The notes under the pieces: model-generated | Told to the model about the DNA's origin: nothing | Database searches by the model: none | The model's input: the letters and a program-made list of their open reading frames with translations, nothing else | Translations under genes and position numbers: made by a program | Assembly (NCBI RefSeq): GCF_021864535.1 | Contig: NZ_JAKJIC010000002.1 | Location: 1 to 64,000, forward strand | Direction: 5' to 3' | Origin: Oryzibacter oryziterrae | GTDB lineage: Bacteria > Pseudomonadota > Alphaproteobacteria > Rhizobiales > Pleomorphomonadaceae | DNA: 64,000 nucleotides | In this document: positions 8,691-17,067 of the stretch, in pieces | Position numbering within the stretch: position 1 is the first letter of the stretch | Layout: the number at the start of each line of letters is the position of its first letter

Positions 8691-9204
8691 GGCGGAAGGC
8701 AACGACGACGGACGGGTCGGTCTCGATCCGTCCGGCCTCGATGAGATCGAGGCAATAGGGCACCGCCGGAAAGACGGCGTCGAGACAGACATTGATCGAC
8801 GACGGCTTGCCCGGCAGGTTGATGATCAGCGTGCGGCCGCGCGTGCCGGCCGTCTGGCGCGACAGGATGGCCGTCGGCACCTTTTGGAGGCTGATCTTGC
8901 GCATCAGCTCGCCAAAGCCGGGCAACTCCTTTTCCATAACCTGACGCATGGCCTCCGGCGTGAGGTCGCGCGGCGCCGGTCCCGTGCCGCCGGTGGTGAG
9001 GATCAGATCGACCTTCTCCTCGTCGCAGAGGCGGATCAGCTCATCGCGCACGCTGTCGACGCCATCGGGGATGATGCGGATGACCGGCTCCCAAGGGCTG
9101 GTGATGGCAGCCGACAGCCAGGCGGCCATGGCAGGACCGCTCAGATCCTGATATTCCCCCCGCGAAGCGCGATCGGATATGGTGACGAGCGCGATACGGA
9201 CCAT
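8683..9204 (-). CDS. moaB: Molybdenum cofactor biosynthesis protein B (MogA/MoaB fold)
   Basis: A 173-residue cytosolic protein of the MogA/MoaB family, which adenylates molybdopterin ahead of molybdate insertion. The N-terminus VRIALVTISDRASRGEYQD and the nucleotide/pterin loop LTTGGTGPAPRDLTPEA are diagnostic. The protein ends at the usual length for the family. The start at 9204 matches family N-termini and has GGGAG upstream; a frame extension to 9240 adds non-conserved residues. Its molybdenum role fits with modABC about 9 kb away, but they are not one operon. Confidence 0.9.
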   Translation of the reverse strand: MVRIALVTISDRASRGEYQDLSGPAMAAWLSAAITSPWEPVIRIIPDGVDSVRDELIRLCDEEKVDLILTTGGTGPAPRDLTPEAMRQVMEKELPGFGELMRKISLQKVPTAILSRQTAGTRGRTLIINLPGKPSSINVCLDAVFPAVPYCLDLIEAGRIETDPSVVVAFRPG

Positions 9205-9356
9205 GGCAGGCTGTTCTCCCCGAAATCTGTGGTGGACCATCCTCCTATCACCGGCGCACGGCCTTGGACAATCCGGGGCGAATCGGCAAACAGTGCCGCT
9301 TGATCTCGCCAGTCGGCGATGGCGGACCAGTTCAGCGTAACGGATAGCCCATCAGG

Positions 9357-10841
9357 ATGACCATCAGCGTAGACATCGGCGGCAAGGGCAACGGCCAGCG
9401 GGCCTGCTTCGACCTTGAGGAACTGCTCGCGACCCGCCTGCTGGTGCAAGGCAATTCCGGTTCAGGCAAGTCGCATCTTCTGCGCCGTCTGCTCGAACAG
9501 AGCGCGCCCTGGGTGCAGCAGGCGGTGATCGATCCGGAGGGCGATTTCGTCACGCTTGCCGATCGCTTCGGCCACGTGGTGGTCGATGCCGTCGGCTCCG
9601 AGCGCGATCTCGCCCTGATCGCCGCCCGCGTGCGCCGTCACCGGGTGTCGGTGGTCCTGAATCTGGAGGGCCTCGATATCGACGGCCAGGTGAAGGCCGC
9701 TGCCGCCTTCCTGAACGGCCTGTTCGACGCCGAGCGGGATCACTGGTATCCCATGCTGGTGGTGGTGGACGAAGCGCAGCTCTTTGCGCCGGCCGCATCC
9801 GGCGAAGCCGATGGCGAATCGCGCCGCGCCTCGCTTGCCGCCATGACCAACCTGATGTGCCGCGGCCGCAAGCGCGGCCTTGCCGGCGTGATCGCCACGC
9901 AGCGTCTGGCCAAGCTGGCCAAGAATGTTGCGGCCGAGGCGTCCAACTTCCTGATGGGCCGCACGTTCCTTGATATCGACATGGCGCGCGCCTCCGACCT
10001 GCTCGGCATGGACCGGCGGCAGGCGGAGACCTTCCGCAATCTTGAGCGCGGCCACTTCGTCGCCCTCGGTCCGGCCATCACCCGTCGTCCCGAACCGGTG
10101 AAGATCGGCAATGTGGAAACGCGCGGTCGTGGCGGTGGTCCCGCCCTGATGCCGCTGCCCGAGACCGTGGGCGAGGAAGCGCGCGAGCTGATCTTCCGGT
10201 CCGTACCGGGCGAACAAATCCCGCGCGGGCCGGTGTCGCAGGTCTCCACCGCCGACATTCTCAACCAGCTGGCCCAGTCGCGTCAGGCCCTGGCGCCCGA
10301 ACCCGAGGACAACCCGGCGCAGGCCGATCTCCTCGGCATGATGGAGCGCGACGAGACCATCGAGGAGATCCTCACCGAGATGCTGGCCGAGCCGGAGGCG
10401 GCTTTCGCGCAGGTCTCCATGCTCTATCAGGACTTCCTGGTGCGCTGTCGCATCAAGCGCGTGCAGGGCGAAAGCCTCGATCTGCCGTCCTTCCGCAAGC
10501 GTCTGGCCCTGGCGCGCGCCGGTGTCGAGACGGAAACGGTGGACGAGGACGCCTGGAAGCAGGCGACGCTGATCGCCGCGGCCCTGCCCGAGGACATGCG
10601 CGGCGTGTTCCTTCTGGTGGCCAAGGCGGCACTGCAGAAGGCGCCTTGCCCCTCCGATCTCGAAATCGCCAAGGCCTATGGCACCCGCAGCCCGTCGCGG
10701 GCGCGCCGGCTGCTCGCCTATATGGAAGAGCGCGGCTTCCTGGTCTGCGCGTCCGACCTGCGCGGCCAGCGCATGATCCAGCTGCCCGACCTTGGCTGGC
10801 AAACCGCGCCGGGCATGGCGGATGCGCTCGCAGCCGAATGA
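9357..10841 (+). CDS. HerA-like/DUF87 ATP-binding protein
   Basis: A 494-residue P-loop ATPase of the HerA/FtsK superfamily. The Walker A motif GNSGSGKSH is at residues 32-40 and the Walker B motif MLVVVDEAQ at about 133-141. An arginine-rich sensor region follows (CRGRKRGLAGVIATQRLAKL). The C-terminal 200 residues are mostly helical and may bind DNA (AKAYGTRSPSRARRLLAYMEERGF resembles a winged helix). HerA proteins are hexameric DNA translocases or helicases, and in archaea they act with the nuclease NurA. No nuclease gene is adjacent, so partner and job are unknown. Confidence 0.85.
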   Translation: MTISVDIGGKGNGQRACFDLEELLATRLLVQGNSGSGKSHLLRRLLEQSAPWVQQAVIDPEGDFVTLADRFGHVVVDAVGSERDLALIAARVRRHRVSVVLNLEGLDIDGQVKAAAAFLNGLFDAERDHWYPMLVVVDEAQLFAPAASGEADGESRRASLAAMTNLMCRGRKRGLAGVIATQRLAKLAKNVAAEASNFLMGRTFLDIDMARASDLLGMDRRQAETFRNLERGHFVALGPAITRRPEPVKIGNVETRGRGGGPALMPLPETVGEEARELIFRSVPGEQIPRGPVSQVSTADILNQLAQSRQALAPEPEDNPAQADLLGMMERDETIEEILTEMLAEPEAAFAQVSMLYQDFLVRCRIKRVQGESLDLPSFRKRLALARAGVETETVDEDAWKQATLIAAALPEDMRGVFLLVAKAALQKAPCPSDLEIAKAYGTRSPSRARRLLAYMEERGFLVCASDLRGQRMIQLPDLGWQTAPGMADALAAE

Positions 10842-11021
10842 TTTTCCGGTGAGATAGGTAACGCACCCGCTTGGCGGCGGGCAGAATTCCTGCGATTAGT
10901 TGAAGCACATACAATTATTGCGTCGGCCAGTCGCGGGAGGAATCGGCGCTGGCTGCGCAGGGAATGTCTCCGGCAGGGGTGCCGCAGAGGCATTCGGCTG
11001 GACCGGACAAGGGAGAGAGCC

Positions 11022-12134
11022 ATGAGCCTTGACTATGTCGATGGCGCCGCCACGGCGGTCGTCGATCTCACAAGTGTTGCCTTCGGCGAAGTTGAACGGA
11101 CGATTTTCCGCTCGGGTCGCCTCGCCGCCTCGGTCTTCCGCTATCCCACGGGTGTGGATGCCGTTCGCATCGGCGATGGCGACAATGAAATGGTGATCCT
11201 GCCCTTCCAGGGTCAGCACATCTGGCGCGCACGCCTTGGCGGCCGCGACGTCACCATGAAGAGCATGTTCGACATGCCGCGGCCGACGCTGAAGTTCTTC
11301 GAGACCTATGGCGGCTTCTACCAACATGCCGGCGCCACGGCGATCGGCGCGCCGGAGCCGGGCGAGCGGCGCGAGCAGCATGGCGAACTGCCCAACGCCC
11401 CCTATGGCGAGGCGGCCGTCTATGTGGGCGAGGATGCTGACGGGCGCTTCATTGCCGTGACCGGCCGCTACAATCACACGGTCGCCTTCGCCACCAACTA
11501 TGCCGCTGTGCCGGTGGCCAAGGTCTATGAGGGCAGTGGCCGCATCTTCGTCGGCATGACCGTCACCAACCTCAAGGCCTCCCCCATGGAGGTGCACTAT
11601 CTCGGGCACCTGAACTGGCGCGCGGCCGACCACGCCGAGCTGTTCGGTACCACCATCGACAGCGGCGAAGCCTTCCGGGTGCGCCAGGAAATCCCGCCGC
11701 ATATCAAGCCGGGCCCGGGTTACGTGGAGTGGATCGACCGCCTTGCCAAGGATCCGACGCCGGCGTCGGTGCTGTCGCCGGACAAGCTGTTCGCGCCGGA
11801 AGTGGTGTTCACCTTCGACAGCCTCACCGACGATGCAGGGCAGGCGCATTTCCTTGCCGTCCATGGCGACGGCAGCGGCGACTATGTCTCCTTTGCCCCG
11901 CTCGGCGGTTCGGTGCGCTGGATCTGCCGCACGCCCGATCAGGATGCGCTCGGCCTTGCTTTCCCCGTGCACTCCGTGACGACGCCCGGTAAGGTGAACG
12001 GCGTGCCGGTTGAGCACAAGCCGCTTGGGCCCGGCGAGACCTTCAAGGTCGGTATCCGCGCCGGCGTTCTGCCGCCTTCCGAGGTGGCGAAGGCCAAGGC
12101 GCATATTGCCGGCGTCAAGGCTAGGCACGGCTGA
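11022..12134 (+). CDS. DUF4432 family, aldose-epimerase-like protein
   Basis: A 370-residue cytosolic protein matching the DUF4432 family, whose beta-sandwich fold relates it to galactose mutarotases. Supporting stretches are MVILPFQGQHIWRARLGGR, MKSMFDMPRPTLKFFETYGGF and the late GPGETFKVGIRAGVLPPSE. The repeated His and Glu residues expected in an epimerase-like cavity are present, but the substrate is not known. A ribosome site (GGGAGAG) precedes the ATG. It lies 45 bases upstream of an FAD oxidoreductase on the same strand and may share a transcript with it. Confidence 0.75.
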   Translation: MSLDYVDGAATAVVDLTSVAFGEVERTIFRSGRLAASVFRYPTGVDAVRIGDGDNEMVILPFQGQHIWRARLGGRDVTMKSMFDMPRPTLKFFETYGGFYQHAGATAIGAPEPGERREQHGELPNAPYGEAAVYVGEDADGRFIAVTGRYNHTVAFATNYAAVPVAKVYEGSGRIFVGMTVTNLKASPMEVHYLGHLNWRAADHAELFGTTIDSGEAFRVRQEIPPHIKPGPGYVEWIDRLAKDPTPASVLSPDKLFAPEVVFTFDSLTDDAGQAHFLAVHGDGSGDYVSFAPLGGSVRWICRTPDQDALGLAFPVHSVTTPGKVNGVPVEHKPLGPGETFKVGIRAGVLPPSEVAKAKAHIAGVKARHG

Positions 12135-12179
12135 CGGTACGATGGAGCGATCGTCCGGCCGGCGTGATGAGAGGAAGCG

Positions 12180-13532
12180 ATGACCACCACCGTCTTTCAC
12201 CCCGACGTCTACCGGACCGATCTCAAGCCGCGCAGCTATTGGCAGGCGACCGCCAAGGTTCGCGCTGCGGTGCCGCTCGAAGGGGCGCGCTCGACCGAAG
12301 TGGCGATCATCGGCGGTGGCTACGCTGGGCTCAGTGCCGCGCTGCATCTGGCGCGCGACTGCGGTATCGAAGCGGTGGTGCTGGAAGCGAGAGACTATGG
12401 CTGGGGCGCCTCCGGCCGCAACGGCGGCTTTGCCACCATCCCCGCCACCAAGCTGTCGCTCGCCGACATGATCCGCCGTTACGGGGAAGGCGAAACGCGC
12501 GCCTTTCATGCCATGCAGCAGCGTGGCCTCGATACGGTGCGGGCACTGATCGCCGATGAGGCGATCGCCTGCGACGTGCAAGGCGACGGCAACTATGAAG
12601 TGGCCCATAGCCCAGCGGTGGTCGACGATCTCAAGGCCGCCGTCGAAGCCTGGCGCCAGTTTGGTTTCGAGGGCGAGTTCCTGAGTCGCGAGGCCTTTCT
12701 GGAAGTTGGCCACGCAGGAACCGAGCAATTCGGCGCCATGCGGTTTCCTGGCCATTTCGGTCTGCATCCCATGAAATATCTCGGCGGACTGCGCGAGGCT
12801 GCGGAGCGCCATGGCGCCACCCTCTACGCCCAGTCGCCCGTCATCGGCTGGGAGAAGAGCGGCGGCCTGCATGTGCTGCGCACGCCCGGTGGCGAGGTGA
12901 GCGCCCGCCATGTCATCCTCTGCACCAATGGCTACACGCCCGACGGCCTGCGCAAGGACTTCGACAATCGCACCGTTCCGGCGCTCTCCAACATCATCGT
13001 CACCCGTCCGCTGACACCGGAAGAACTCGCCGCCGAGGGCTGGAAGACGGAGTGCACGCTGACCAATGCGCGCGATCTCCTGTTCTATTACCGCCTGCTG
13101 CCCGACCGCCGCATCCTGTTCGGCGCGCGTGGCGGCACGTCCGGATCTCCCACCGAAGACATGCGCATGAAGGCCTGGCTGACCCGCCGGCTCGGTGAAG
13201 TCTTCCCGTCCTGGGCGGACGTGGATGTGGAGTATTTCTGGAATGGCCTCGTCTGCCTGACGGGCCGCCTGACCCCCGCGATCGGGCGTCTCGACGACGA
13301 TCCGACGGTGTCCTACGGCTTTGGCTGGCACGGGAGCGGCGTGGTGGGCGGCACCATCGCCGGACGCTTGCTGGCGGAGGCCCTTTCGGAAGGCGTGGCA
13401 ACGCCCTTGCGCTTCCCGAAGCCGGTTCTCGGGCTGCCACCCAATCTGTTCCACCCGCTTGTGCGCCGCTTCGGCCTCAAGGCCGCCTATGTCTGGTACG
13501 CCTATCGCGATTGGCGCGCCGGCCGGGACTAG
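12180..13532 (+). CDS. FAD-dependent oxidoreductase (DAO family, gamma-glutamylputrescine oxidase-like)
   Basis: A 450-residue flavoprotein. After a roughly 40-residue N-terminal segment typical of the PuuB-like subgroup comes the dinucleotide-binding motif VAIIGGGYAGLSAALHLA, with the acidic end LEA. The conserved GASGRNGGF segment follows, and the C-terminal flavin motif reads YGFGWHGSGVVGGTIAGRLLAE. The family oxidises secondary amines or D-amino acids with release of hydrogen peroxide. A polyamine or amino-acid derivative is a reasonable substrate guess, but nothing next to it confirms that. The ribosome site GAGAGGAAGCG sits directly before the ATG. Confidence 0.85.
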   Translation: MTTTVFHPDVYRTDLKPRSYWQATAKVRAAVPLEGARSTEVAIIGGGYAGLSAALHLARDCGIEAVVLEARDYGWGASGRNGGFATIPATKLSLADMIRRYGEGETRAFHAMQQRGLDTVRALIADEAIACDVQGDGNYEVAHSPAVVDDLKAAVEAWRQFGFEGEFLSREAFLEVGHAGTEQFGAMRFPGHFGLHPMKYLGGLREAAERHGATLYAQSPVIGWEKSGGLHVLRTPGGEVSARHVILCTNGYTPDGLRKDFDNRTVPALSNIIVTRPLTPEELAAEGWKTECTLTNARDLLFYYRLLPDRRILFGARGGTSGSPTEDMRMKAWLTRRLGEVFPSWADVDVEYFWNGLVCLTGRLTPAIGRLDDDPTVSYGFGWHGSGVVGGTIAGRLLAEALSEGVATPLRFPKPVLGLPPNLFHPLVRRFGLKAAYVWYAYRDWRAGRD

Positions 13533-13730
13533 GGGCGGCGCTCGTGAGAGGGCACCCTCGTCGGATTACCGGAAAAACCTCGATTTCATAGCATCTTGCC
13601 TGTCGTGGCCTCCGCGTCGCTGCAAGCTCCGAAGCCGTAACGGCACGCGCTTCAAGGGGCGTGAACACACAAGGTCGTTACATGCACATCACGACTTGGT
13701 TCCGTATCTTCACGGATATCATCGCCGGCT

Positions 13731-13800
13731 GTTGACGGCACCCCCACTATTTGCGTGATCAACCTGCCCCTATCTTCAGATCATCGATGCGACGCCAAGT
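13731..13800 (+). promoter_or_regulatory. Conserved 70-bp upstream element, copy 1
   Basis: This segment aligns without gaps with 14448-14517 and 15111-15180. By hand alignment 44 of 70 columns are identical in all three copies, including the blocks TGACG, CGTGATC, CTATCTT, TCAT and GCGA. It ends 88 bases before the start codon of YDPSA gene 1, so it is probably the promoter plus a regulator site, with a long leader after it. TATCTT could be a -10 box, but no good -35 box stands at the normal distance. The rest of the 13533-13888 gap shows nothing else. Confidence 0.6.
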
Positions 13801-13888
13801 GGTTCGCACCGAACCTCAGCCGAAGGAAAAGAAAAGTTCGGCGAGGTTCAATCAGATCAAAATTGAAATGAAGATCAGGAGTCAAATC

Positions 13889-14251
13889 ATGAAGAAGATC
13901 GTCCTCTCTGCCGTCGCTCTGGCGTCCATCGTTGCTCCGAGCCTGGCCTTCGCCAACAGTGTCACCTACTGGGATCCCTCGGCAGACGACAGCCATGGCG
14001 AGATCGTTACCATTCATTCGGGTAGCGATGCTGCCGCCGACGCTGCGAGCGCCAAGGCGGATGCCAAGACCTACAACTCGACCCTGTCCTACTATGATCC
14101 TTCCGCCAGCGACCACGGCGGCGGCCAGATCGTGATCAAGAAGGTGGGCGAGGATCAGCCGTTGATCGCCACCCATGATGCCGGCACCGGTTCGCAGGCG
14201 TCGCAGATGCAGCGCTTCCTCGCCTATCGGGCGGACGCTCAGGACAAGTGA
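13889..14251 (+). CDS. Small secreted YDPSA-repeat protein, copy 1
   Basis: A 120-residue exported protein of unknown function. Residues 1-22 are a signal peptide (MKKIVLSAVALASIVAPSLAFA). The mature part has two internal repeats built on YWDPSADDSHGEIVTI and YYDPSASDHGGGQIVI, separated by an Ala/Lys-rich helix, and ends QMQRFLAYRADAQDK. Two close paralogues follow in tandem. This copy is the most divergent, carrying His/Asp/Gly where the others have NSSSG. The start is fixed by the signal peptide and by AGGAG ten bases upstream. The C-terminal region loosely recalls other small alanine-rich exported proteins, but I cannot assign a family. Confidence 0.85.
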   Translation: MKKIVLSAVALASIVAPSLAFANSVTYWDPSADDSHGEIVTIHSGSDAAADAASAKADAKTYNSTLSYYDPSASDHGGGQIVIKKVGEDQPLIATHDAGTGSQASQMQRFLAYRADAQDK

Positions 14252-14285
14252 CCGCAACGGCGGTCCAGCACGGCTCTTCAGAGCT

Positions 14286-14321
14286 CAAAAAAGCGCGCCG
14301 GGATCTCCCCGGCGCGCTTTG
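14286..14321 (+). terminator. Terminator after YDPSA copy 1
   Basis: A perfect 11-bp stem (AGCGCGCCGGG/CCCGGCGCGCT) with a 5-base loop is preceded by an A-run and followed by TTT. It closes the first cassette. Confidence 0.85.
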
Positions 14322-14447
14322 TGACTCGCGAACACATTGGTGCGCCTCAGCATTTCGGCCCTATGTGTTCAAGGGGGCGCTGCGCACGATCGCGTGATAG
14401 CCGGCTCACGATTATGTTCCGGGCGTTCACGTTTCCAGTCGCCGTCA

Positions 14448-14517
14448 AGTGACGACACCCCCTCTATTTCCGTGATCGATCCGTCTCTATCTTCCAATCA
14501 TCGAAGCGAGGCCAAAT
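14448..14517 (+). promoter_or_regulatory. Conserved 70-bp upstream element, copy 2
   Basis: This is the second copy of the element described at 13731, aligned without gaps. It differs from copy 1 at the first two bases and at scattered sites but keeps CTATTT-C-CGTGATCGAT and CTCTATCTT. It ends 78 bases before the start of the second YDPSA gene. Confidence 0.6.
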
Positions 14518-14595
14518 GCTTCGCAAGAAAAGATCAGCGGTTCGCAGAAATCGGGCCGAGATTCAAAGTTGAAACAAAGACAGGATTTAGAAATC

Positions 14596-14955
14596 ATGAA
14601 CAAGATCGTCCTCTCCGTCGTTGCTCTCACCGCTCTTGCTGCTCCCAGCCTGGCTTTCGCCAATGGCGTGACCTATTGGGACCCGTCGGCCAACTCGTCC
14701 TCGGGTGAGATCGTGACCGTTGCCCCGGGCAGCAACGCCGCTGCTCAGGCCGAAGCCGCCAAGGCTGACGCCGGTCTCTACACCACCACCGTGTCCTTCT
14801 ACGATCCGTCCGCCAACTCGTCCTCGGGCGACGTCGTCTCGGTGAAGGTGGGCGCCGGTCAGGCTCTGGTCGGTACGCATGACGCTGTCGCCGGCTCGCA
14901 GGCTGCCCAGCTGGATCGCTTCCTGCAGTATCGCGCTGACGCTCAGGACAAGTAA
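14596..14955 (+). CDS. Small secreted YDPSA-repeat protein, copy 2
   Basis: A 119-residue paralogue of the preceding gene. The signal peptide MNKIVLSVVALTALAAPSLAFA is followed by repeat 1 (YWDPSANSSSGEIVTV) and repeat 2 (FYDPSANSSSGDVVSV). A conserved alanine-rich linker (AQAEAAKADAGLY) separates them, and the C-terminus reads QLDRFLQYRADAQDK. There are no cysteines and no recognisable catalytic motif. It is closer to copy 3 than to copy 1. The ATG at 14596 is chosen because the nine residues encoded upstream break the signal-peptide layout shared by all three copies. Confidence 0.85.
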   Translation: MNKIVLSVVALTALAAPSLAFANGVTYWDPSANSSSGEIVTVAPGSNAAAQAEAAKADAGLYTTTVSFYDPSANSSSGDVVSVKVGAGQALVGTHDAVAGSQAAQLDRFLQYRADAQDK

Positions 14956-14986
14956 TCGCTTCATTGGCACCAGGCCAATCTCAGAT

Positions 14987-15014
14987 GCGCGTCGGGTTCG
15001 CCCGGCGCGCTTTT
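14987..15014 (+). terminator. Terminator after YDPSA copy 2
   Basis: A 10-bp stem (GCGCGTCGGG/CCCGGCGCGC with one G-U pair) closed by a TTCG loop is followed by TTTT. The stem sequence is nearly the same as that after copy 3, so the terminator was duplicated with the gene. Confidence 0.85.
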
Positions 15015-15110
15015 GCATTTCCTGGGCGGAAGCTCGCGGCCGTTTTGCAAGCGTCGGCGATCCCGTGCTCACGAAGCCGTGTGAGATCTTCACGAAAAGG
15101 CTCCCACTCT

Positions 15111-15180
15111 GTTGACGAGAACGCCACTGTTTCCGTGATCGATTGGCTCCTATCTTAAGGTCATAGCAGCGACGACAAGT
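15111..15180 (+). promoter_or_regulatory. Conserved 70-bp upstream element, copy 3
   Basis: This is the third copy of the element described at 13731, aligned without gaps, keeping TTGACG, TTTCCGTGATCGAT and CTCCTATCTT. It ends 87 bases before the third YDPSA gene. Copies 1 and 3 start with GTTGACG; copy 2 has AGTGACG. Confidence 0.6.
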
Positions 15181-15267
15181 CGATCGCCGCAAAGAGTTCA
15201 GTAAAGAGATGGATCTGGGTTCCATCTTTACTTTCCAAGAACAAGCCTAAACCCAAGGAGTTCAATC

Positions 15268-15627
15268 ATGAAGACCTTCGTGCTCTCCGCCGTCGCCCTG
15301 ACCGCTCTGGCCATCCCGAGCCTGGCTTTCGCCAACGGCGTGACCTATTGGGATCCGTCTGCCAACTCTTCGTCCGGTGAGATCGTCACCTTGGTTCCTG
15401 GCGCCAATGCCGGTGCGCAGGCGGAAGCCGCCAAGGCCGATGCTGCCCGCTACACTGCCACGGTCACCTACTATGATCCGTCGGCCAACTCGTCGTCGGG
15501 CGACATGGTGACCAAGAAGGTCGGCATGGACCAGCCGCTCATCGGCACCCATGACGCCGGGTCCGGCTCGCAGGCCGCTCAGATGCAGCGCTTCCTGCAG
15601 TATCGTGCGGATGCCCAGGACAAGTGA
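15268..15627 (+). CDS. Small secreted YDPSA-repeat protein, copy 3
   Basis: A 119-residue exported protein, the third tandem paralogue. The signal peptide MKTFVLSAVALTALAIPSLAFA precedes YWDPSANSSSGEIVTL and YYDPSANSSSGDMVTK, followed by QMQRFLQYRADAQDK. Within each protein the two halves are clearly an internal duplication. AAGGAG eight bases before the ATG gives a strong ribosome site. The cassette ends in a hairpin shared with the convergent GH1 gene. Function unknown; a periplasmic or secreted structural or ligand-binding role is possible. Confidence 0.87.
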   Translation: MKTFVLSAVALTALAIPSLAFANGVTYWDPSANSSSGEIVTLVPGANAGAQAEAAKADAARYTATVTYYDPSANSSSGDMVTKKVGMDQPLIGTHDAGSGSQAAQMQRFLQYRADAQDK

Positions 15628-15655
15628 TTGTCCGGCTCTGCCAGGAAATGAAAAG

Positions 15656-15688
15656 AGGCGCGTCGGGTTTGCCCGGCGCGCCTTTTTC
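15656..15688. terminator. Terminator after YDPSA copy 3 and GH1 gene
   Basis: A 12-bp stem (AGGCGCGTCGGG/CCCGGCGCGCCT with one G-U pair) has a TTTG loop. TTTTTC follows and AAAAG precedes, so it can serve both convergent genes. Confidence 0.85.
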
Positions 15689-15708
15689 TTTGGCAAAAGC
15701 CGTCCGCC

Positions 15709-17067
15709 TTACTTCGAGCCCGCCTGCGCGCGGCCGGCGATGAGGTCGCGGTACCACTTGCCGGAAGCCTTGATGGTGCGCTTCTGGGTTTCGTAGTCGA
15801 CATAGACGATGCCGAAACGCTTGGCGTAGCCATAGGCCCATTCGTAATTGTCCATCAGCGACCAGGCGAAATAGCCGCGGATGTCGATGCCTTCTTCGAT
15901 GAGGTCGGCGAGCACCGTGAGATGGCCGTCGAGATAGTCGATGCGCTCGGGGTCGTTCACCTCGCCGTCGACCATTTCATCGAATTGGGCGCAGCCATTC
16001 TCGGTGATGTAGATGGGCGGCAGCTTGAAGCGACGACCCATGTCCTTGATGAGATGGGCAAGCGACGGTGCGTGCACTTCCCAGGTCATGGCCGTGCGCG
16101 TGACATTCTCGAGCTGGATCTGGGTCGCCGCGGGGAAGGGCACCGACGGATCGGCGACCACGCGATCGGGGAAGTAATAGTTGATGCCGAGGAAATCGAG
16201 CGGCTGGGAAATGATCTTGAGATCGTCGGCTTCGATCTTCGGCATGACGGGCCCGAGCGCTTCCATCACCGCGGCGGGATAGCGGCCGGCGAAGATCGGC
16301 TCGGCGAAGACGCCATTGTGGAAGGCGTCGTAGCGCTCGGCGGCGGCGATGTCCTCGGGCTTGTCGCTGCCGGGATGGATCGACTTGGCGTTCAGCACGA
16401 TGCCCACGGGCATGTCGGGCTTGTGGGCGCGCACCACCTGTACCGCAAGGCCATGAGCCAGATTGAGGTGGTGCACGGCGGCCAATGTCGCCTGCAGGTT
16501 TTTCTCGCCCGGCGCATGTTGGCCATAGAGATAGCTCAGGAAGGACGAGCACCAAGGCTCGTTCAGCGTCATGACGCCTGCCAGACGGTCGCCGAGACGT
16601 TTCATCACGGCATCGGCATAGTCGGCAAAGGCGTAGGAGGTGTCGCGGGCGCACCAGCCGCCGCGGCCATGCTGCTCGATCGGCAGGTCCCAGTGATAGA
16701 GCGTGGCGAAGGGCTTGATCTCGTTCTTGAGCAACTCATCGACCAGGCGATCGTAGAAGGCGAGGCCCTTCTCGTTCACGGCGCCGCGTCCGTCGGGCAC
16801 CACGCGCGGCCAGGCAATGGAGAAGCGGTAAGCGTCGGCGCAGAGCGACTTGATCAGCTTCACGTCCTCGGGCATGCGGTGATAATGATCACAGGCAACT
16901 GCACCCGTGTCGCCGTTGATGACGCGGCCCGGCGTCCGCGAAAAGGCGTCCCAGATGCACGGCTTGCGCCCGTCCTCGTCATGGGCGCCCTCGATCTGAT
17001 AGGCGGCGGTGGCGACGCCGAACAGGAAGTCCTTGGAAAATCGATGGGATAGGGTATGCGAAGACAT
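15709..17067 (-). CDS. GH1 family beta-glucosidase
   Basis: A 452-residue cytosolic glycoside hydrolase, the usual size for GH1. The N-terminal signature FLFGVATAAYQIEGAHDEDG, the acid/base motif Thr-Leu-Asn-Glu-Pro-Trp and the nucleophile motif Ile-Thr-Glu-Asn-Gly are all intact, as is the late W-x-SLMDNYEWAYGY-x-KRFGIVYVDYET segment. It would hydrolyse beta-glucosides or related beta-glycosides. The frame extends far upstream, but the start at 17067 has GAGGAGGAACA directly before it and matches family N-termini. No sugar transporter or LacI regulator adjoins it. Confidence 0.95.
   Translation of the reverse strand: MSSHTLSHRFSKDFLFGVATAAYQIEGAHDEDGRKPCIWDAFSRTPGRVINGDTGAVACDHYHRMPEDVKLIKSLCADAYRFSIAWPRVVPDGRGAVNEKGLAFYDRLVDELLKNEIKPFATLYHWDLPIEQHGRGGWCARDTSYAFADYADAVMKRLGDRLAGVMTLNEPWCSSFLSYLYGQHAPGEKNLQATLAAVHHLNLAHGLAVQVVRAHKPDMPVGIVLNAKSIHPGSDKPEDIAAAERYDAFHNGVFAEPIFAGRYPAAVMEALGPVMPKIEADDLKIISQPLDFLGINYYFPDRVVADPSVPFPAATQIQLENVTRTAMTWEVHAPSLAHLIKDMGRRFKLPPIYITENGCAQFDEMVDGEVNDPERIDYLDGHLTVLADLIEEGIDIRGYFAWSLMDNYEWAYGYAKRFGIVYVDYETQKRTIKASGKWYRDLIAGRAQAGSK

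Noticed and set aside
10896-13454. 852-codon minus-strand frame
   Set aside because: Antisense to the DUF4432 and FAD oxidoreductase genes; no recognisable domains.
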